From contig CALATR010000684.1 in the NCBI GenBank assembly GCA_937891875.1, positions 1-19,689 of the forward strand: a stretch of DNA of 19,689 bases, given 5' to 3'. Shown one piece after another: positions 15,435-19,689 of this stretch. The first letter of the stretch is position 1, and each line of letters opens with the position of its first letter. Source of the DNA: an uncultured Pseudomonadota bacterium. GTDB taxonomy: Bacteria > Myxococcota_A > UBA796 > GCA-2862545. The translations under genes were made by a program, and so were the position numbers. The notes below the pieces were generated by a model. That model was not told the DNA's origin and ran no database searches. It was given only the letters and a program-made list of their open reading frames with translations.

Positions 15435-15701
15435 CAGTGGGTCATCGAGGCGAACCTGCCGCCCCAGCCCGGTTTCGGGCGGTCGCGGCGGAAGCCTCCT
15501 CCGCAAGCCCTCCGACCACCTGGTCGGGGGGCTGCTGTGCGTTCGGGGTCCGAAGACGGCTCGACCGACGCACGCCACGATGCTCGCCACGCGAAGAGCG
15601 GCGGCGGAGCGCCGTCGTCGCCACCCTCGCCAGGCTGGCGCGATGCTCGCCACGGTTGCTCGCCAGAGGGTGAGAGCCCGTGGCGGGCGCGCCGCCAGGC
15701 C
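15419..15701. other. Repeat-rich intergenic stretch after the recombinase (283 bp)
   Basis: No convincing gene. One frame is open through it, but the translation is Arg/Pro/Ser-rich filler with no start near the conserved part of the next gene. It contains a small hairpin (GCCCG-GTTT-CGGGC, 15467-15480), a near-perfect dyad CCGACCA-CC-TGGTCGG (15512-15527), and a 14-bp direct repeat CGATGCTCGCCACG at 15578-15591 and 15641-15654 (63 bp apart). Confidence 0.5.
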
Positions 15702-16370
15702 ATGCGCGGCCACATCGCCCGCGCCCGCGACTACCAGCAGCGCATCGACCGCGGCGAGGTCGAGAGTGCGTCGGAGCTCGCCCGAGTCGAGGGCATCACC
15801 CGCGCCCGGGTGTGCCAGCTGCTCCGCCTGCTCCGCCTGGCCCCCGAGGTGCTCGCCGACGTGGAGGCGCCCGAGAGCGAGGCACCGATGGTGAAGGAAT
15901 CCGTTCTGCGGAAGCTCGCGGGCATCGAGGACGAAGCCGAGCAGGTGGAGACCTACCGCCGGCTGCTCGCCGAGGAGGGAGTGCCTCGCCGCCCGGCGCG
16001 GCACGGTGCCCGACCCGAGGGGCGGGTGCGGCGTCGCGGGTTCCAGCACGTGTTCGCCCAGGCACGGCGGTACGCGAGCATGCTCGAGTCCGGTGAGGCC
16101 CGGTCCTACGCCGCCATCGGAAGGCAGGACGGGATCAGCGGCGCGCGGGTCGGGCAGATCGTGCTGCTGCTGCACCTCGACCCGGACATCCTGGCCCAGG
16201 TCGACGTACCGCCCGACGACCTGCCGCGGGGGGTGACCGAGCGAACGCTGCGAGCTGTGGCGAGGCTGAAAACGCGGGAGGAGCAGCTGGCGGGGTTTGC
16301 CGCGGTGCTGGACCAGACCGCTCGGCCGCCCTACCCGTCGGAACCATGCCTCATTCGCGAGTCGCGGTAG
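15702..16370 (+). CDS. Tandem ParB/KorB-like helix-turn-helix protein
   Basis: A 222-aa protein built from two copies of one unit, at about residues 6-92 and 119-205, offset by 113 residues. Each has the pattern A-x-ARxY, GE-x2-S, then a helix-turn-helix GI(S/T)-x-ARV-x-Q(L/I), LL-x-L-x-P(D/E)-x-LA, and an EEQ/AEQ-x3-(Y/F) helix. The first copy reads ASELARVEGITRARVCQLL. It resembles the HTH part of ParB/KorB and the short HTH proteins, or HTH tails, found with serine recombinases. It probably binds paired DNA sites, possibly the repeats just upstream, as a recombinase accessory factor or regulator. The ATG at 15702 was chosen because it begins directly before unit 1; the ribosome binding site is weak. 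Confidence 0.75.
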   Translation: MRGHIARARDYQQRIDRGEVESASELARVEGITRARVCQLLRLLRLAPEVLADVEAPESEAPMVKESVLRKLAGIEDEAEQVETYRRLLAEEGVPRRPARHGARPEGRVRRRGFQHVFAQARRYASMLESGEARSYAAIGRQDGISGARVGQIVLLLHLDPDILAQVDVPPDDLPRGVTERTLRAVARLKTREEQLAGFAAVLDQTARPPYPSEPCLIRESR

Positions 16371-16407
16371 CCTCCCGTTGGGCGTGTGAAACGCTTACCG
16401 AGCCCTC

Positions 16408-17172
16408 ATGCTTCTCCTCCTCACCTTCCTCTTGTCCATCCTCGTCTCCATGCTCGTGGTGCGCACGCTGGCCGTCGCCCTGACGATGACCGGCCTCACG
16501 CAAGAGATCGCCACCTTCCAGGCGCTCTCTGCGTTCTCAGGCGCCGGCTACACCACGTCGGAGTCGGAGTCCATCACGACCCATCCGATGCGGCGGCGGA
16601 TCATCGCGACCGGCATCCGTATCGGCTCGGCCGGCGTGGTCGCTGTTCTGGCGTCGGGCGCCGGCAGCGTCCTGCAGGCCGTTGGTGACGAACAACTCGT
16701 CCAGCGAGGCATCATCGGGGTGCTGGGCCTCATCGGCCTCGCGGCCCTGTCGAGCAGTCGGCACGTCGACCGCGTGCTGCGGCCCGTGCTCCGGGCGGCG
16801 CTGGCGCGGACGACGACGCTCGACGACAAGGACTACACCGCGCTGCTCCGGCTCTCCCGCGGCTTCGAGGTCGCGGAGGTCGTCGTGGAGCCCGACTCCT
16901 GGCTGGCAGATCGAACCCTGCGCGAGCTCGACCTGCACGCCGAGGGGCTGCACCTGCTGGGCCTGGAGCGTGAAGAGGCCGGCTACGTCGCCGTTCCAAC
17001 TCCCGACATGCATCTCCTCGCTGGCGACATCCTCGTGCTGTATGGTCCGACCAGCGGAACGCTGGAGATCGCGAAACGAGCCCGCAGGGATCAAGCCGCA
17101 CGGGACGCAGCGGTTCGCCGGGAGACCGAGCGTGCGGCCGCCCAACCCGATGCCCCCGGGACCCACGAATGA
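16408..17172 (+). CDS. Membrane protein with TrkA-C (RCK_C) domain
   Basis: A 254-aa protein. Hydrophobic segments are at about residues 1-25, 67-90 and 100-117. Between the first two lies a conserved-looking stretch FQALSAFSGAGYTTSESE and HPMRRRII. A soluble TrkA-C/RCK_C-type domain covers about 153-222 (VVVEPDSWLADRTLRELDLH, then GDILVLYGP). RCK_C domains bind ligands or nucleotides and gate K+ or other ion transport, so a role in ion transport or its regulation is likely; the substrate is unknown. The charged tail (about 225-254) lacks features. Its stop overlaps the next start (ATGA). It starts 38 nt after the tandem-HTH gene, at the probable right edge of the mobile element. Confidence 0.82.
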   Translation: MLLLLTFLLSILVSMLVVRTLAVALTMTGLTQEIATFQALSAFSGAGYTTSESESITTHPMRRRIIATGIRIGSAGVVAVLASGAGSVLQAVGDEQLVQRGIIGVLGLIGLAALSSSRHVDRVLRPVLRAALARTTTLDDKDYTALLRLSRGFEVAEVVVEPDSWLADRTLRELDLHAEGLHLLGLEREEAGYVAVPTPDMHLLAGDILVLYGPTSGTLEIAKRARRDQAARDAAVRRETERAAAQPDAPGTHE

Positions 17173-17885
17173 CCCAGCCCGTCACCCGCCTGCTGACCAC
17201 GCCCCTCGGTGAACTCTTCGGCGAAGACGACCTCGACAGCACCCTCCGCGCCCTGACGAGGGTCGCCTCCTCCTACCGCCCCCCGTCGCACGACCTGTCC
17301 CTTCGCCAGGTCCTTCCCGCCGGCGTGGAGCGCGCAACGAAGCGGGCGGTCGGCCTCCTCCTGGTCCCGGACGGTCCTCTCCTGCGACGGCTCCTGGACC
17401 ACCGGGTCAGTGATCGCTTCGTGTCCGAGCTCATCACGCGGGTCCTCGCCGGCTACGCTACCCAGCAGAGCGCCTCCGCGGCTCCAGGGCGCTCGTTGTT
17501 GGCGCGGGTACCCCTCGGCACGGTCACCAGCTCGCTGACGGACTCGGTATCTGCGGGCATCGAGCGCTTCACCCGCACCCAGCACGACCGGATCATCCAC
17601 TACCTGATCGACACGCTCACCGCGGTCGAGCACCTTCCGGAGTTCGCGGAGTGGCGGACGCATGTCGTCGACGTGGTCTGGGAAACTCCACTGGCTGTGG
17701 TGCTGCCGAACCGACAACCCGTGGACCTCGAGCAGGCACGTCGGTCCGTAGCCGAGGTCGCCACGGAGCTGAGAGCGGGGCTGGCCGACCGGTCGATGCT
17801 GGACATCCTGGGTCAGCTGGGCTTCGACCGCGATGCCCTGACCGGCCTCGCCAACGAGCTCGACCGGGCCCTCGCCCGAGCATGA
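17169..17885 (+). CDS. Conserved-looking protein of unknown function (238 aa)
   Basis: I do not recognise this protein. It is soluble and largely helical, with stretches such as LRALTRVASSYRPPSHDLSL (about 25-44) and RSVAEVATELRAGL (about 192-205). No signal peptide, membrane segment, cysteine motif or nucleotide-binding motif is visible. Its ATG overlaps the stop of the TrkA-C gene by 4 nt, so the two are translationally coupled and likely work together. The MoxR gene follows after about 87 nt. The coupling and the lack of rival frames support coding. Confidence 0.75.
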   Translation: MTQPVTRLLTTPLGELFGEDDLDSTLRALTRVASSYRPPSHDLSLRQVLPAGVERATKRAVGLLLVPDGPLLRRLLDHRVSDRFVSELITRVLAGYATQQSASAAPGRSLLARVPLGTVTSSLTDSVSAGIERFTRTQHDRIIHYLIDTLTAVEHLPEFAEWRTHVVDVVWETPLAVVLPNRQPVDLEQARRSVAEVATELRAGLADRSMLDILGQLGFDRDALTGLANELDRALARA

Positions 17886-17972
17886 CAAAGCCGTAAGGAT
17901 CGCGCCATGCACTCGAAAGGTGCGGTGCAGAGCCTGTAGCCAGACAGCCGGATGGACCGGCTCGGAGGCATC

Positions 17973-19013
<1,041 letters not shown>

Positions 19014-19026
19014 CCCGGAGGACCCG

Positions 19027-19689
19027 ATGATCGCTCCCGCGCCGAACCTCTCGGAGGTGCTTTCCAAGGTGCAACACGTGGAGCTGCGGGCGCTGCGCGC
19101 GCTCGACTCCACGCGTGCCGGACACTTCCGGTCGGTGTTCCTGGGCCATGGCATGGAGTTCGACCAGGTGCGCGAGTACGTGCCCGGCGACGATGTGCGG
19201 CACATGGACTGGAGCGCCACCGCGAGGACCGGTCGGCCGTTCGTCAAGGTTCATGTCGAGGAGCGCGACTTGTGCGTGCTGATCGCCCTGGACGTGAGCC
19301 CCTCCTCGGAGTTCGGCACCGTCGGGAGCACGAAGCGCGAGCAGATGGCCGAGCTGGCCGCCGTGCTCGCCTTCGCCGCGCTGCGCGGAGATGACCGCGT
19401 GGGGCTGGTGCTGTTCGGCGAAGACGTCGAGCTCACCATCCCGCCGGGGCGGGGGCGGGCGCACGTGCTCCGCATCGTCCAGGCCATCCTCGCTCACCGA
19501 AGCCGGAGCGCCTCGACACGGATCGCGCCAGCCCTCGCACACCTTCGGCAGGTCTACGCCCGGCGAGCGGCGGTGTTCCTGATCTCCGACTTCTTCACGG
19601 CCGAGCCCGACGACGAGCTGGACCAGGCCCTGCGGGTCGCCGGGCTTCAGCACGAAGTGGTGGCGATCCGGTGCACGGATCCGCTCGAG
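19027..19689 (+). CDS. DUF58 (VWA-like) protein, partial at right edge
   Basis: An open frame of 221 codons runs off the window. The start is well supported: GGAGG 5 nt before ATG and 13 nt after the MoxR stop. Residues about 34-78 carry the DUF58 hallmark, with GHGMEFDQVREYVPGDDV, DWSATARTGRPFVK and EERDL. A VWA-like strand with a DVSPS MIDAS-type motif follows (about 89-93), then LRGDDRVGLVLFGEDVEL (about 119-136) and FLISDFF near 187-193. DUF58 proteins are the usual partners of MoxR ATPases and may bind divalent metal through MIDAS. The C-terminal part is not visible. Confidence 0.93.
   Translation, partial: MIAPAPNLSEVLSKVQHVELRALRALDSTRAGHFRSVFLGHGMEFDQVREYVPGDDVRHMDWSATARTGRPFVKVHVEERDLCVLIALDVSPSSEFGTVGSTKREQMAELAAVLAFAALRGDDRVGLVLFGEDVELTIPPGRGRAHVLRIVQAILAHRSRSASTRIAPALAHLRQVYARRAAVFLISDFFTAEPDDELDQALRVAGLQHEVVAIRCTDPLE

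Larger units (their letters stand above)
8925..16370. mobile_element. Putative integrated element (serine recombinase, primase-helicase, antirepressor); ends not defined
   Basis: This block contains a large serine recombinase, a P4/D5-type primase-helicase, a BRO-N antirepressor, a TubC-like small protein, two small unknown proteins and a tandem helix-turn-helix protein. It lies between an efflux operon and an unrelated membrane-protein/MoxR gene group. Such a set is typical of integrative or satellite-like elements. No capsid, portal, terminase or conjugation gene is visible. The boundaries are set by gene content. The only short repeat shared by the two flanks is CCGAGCCC (8891-8898 and 16398-16405), too short to define attachment sites. 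Confidence 0.65.

Noticed and set aside
15339..15701. N-terminal extension of the tandem-HTH frame to an ATG inside the recombinase
   Set aside because: The added 121 residues are Pro/Arg/Ser-rich, overlap the recombinase and repeats, and precede the first conserved HTH unit.

Overview
The window is a very GC-rich chromosomal stretch from a Gram-negative bacterium (lipoprotein signals, RND adaptor and outer-membrane factor). The mix of families, including a stand-alone TubC-type domain, a BRO antirepressor and a MoxR/DUF58 pair, fits Myxococcota or a neighbouring delta-proteobacterial lineage, but no rRNA, tRNA or other marker gene is present and the taxonomic guess is weak.

Region A (1-8880, minus strand) is a heavy-metal efflux operon. 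In transcription order it holds a BlaI/MecI/CopY-type repressor, a BlaR1-like M56 membrane protease, a TolC/CusC-like outer-membrane factor, a lipoprotein RND adaptor, a CusA/CzcA-type RND pump, a His-rich lipoprotein, and an EamA/DMT permease with a His-rich tail that runs off the left edge. Most junctions are ATGA overlaps or gaps of about 12 nt. Two almost identical palindromes, TACCTACGAC-N5-GTCGTA read on the minus strand, lie just upstream of the repressor gene and at the very start of the outer-membrane-factor gene. This suggests one repressor controls both the regulator pair and the efflux genes. The protease has no BlaR1-type sensor domain. It has instead a Cys/His/Met-dense loop on the predicted outer face of the membrane, the best candidate for the metal sensor.

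Region B (about 8880-16400) looks like an integrated mobile element. A leftward operon encodes two small unknown proteins, a BRO-N antirepressor, a P4/D5-type primase-helicase with a TTG start, and a small TubC-N-like protein. Divergent from it is a large serine recombinase, followed by a protein made of two tandem copies of a ParB-like helix-turn-helix unit. The 430-bp divergent intergenic region carries CGATGG motifs phased every 21 bp and a 33-bp inverted repeat overlapping a TTGACA box. No convincing attL/attR pair was found, so the element's ends are inferred from gene content only.

Region C (16408-19689, plus strand) is a compact gene group: a TrkA-C (RCK_C) membrane protein, an unrecognised 238-aa protein coupled to it by an ATGA overlap, a MoxR AAA+ ATPase, and a DUF58 protein cut by the right edge.

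The most unusual content is the putative metal-sensing BlaI/M56 switch with its twin operators. The element's primase, TubC-like and tandem-HTH gene set comes next.
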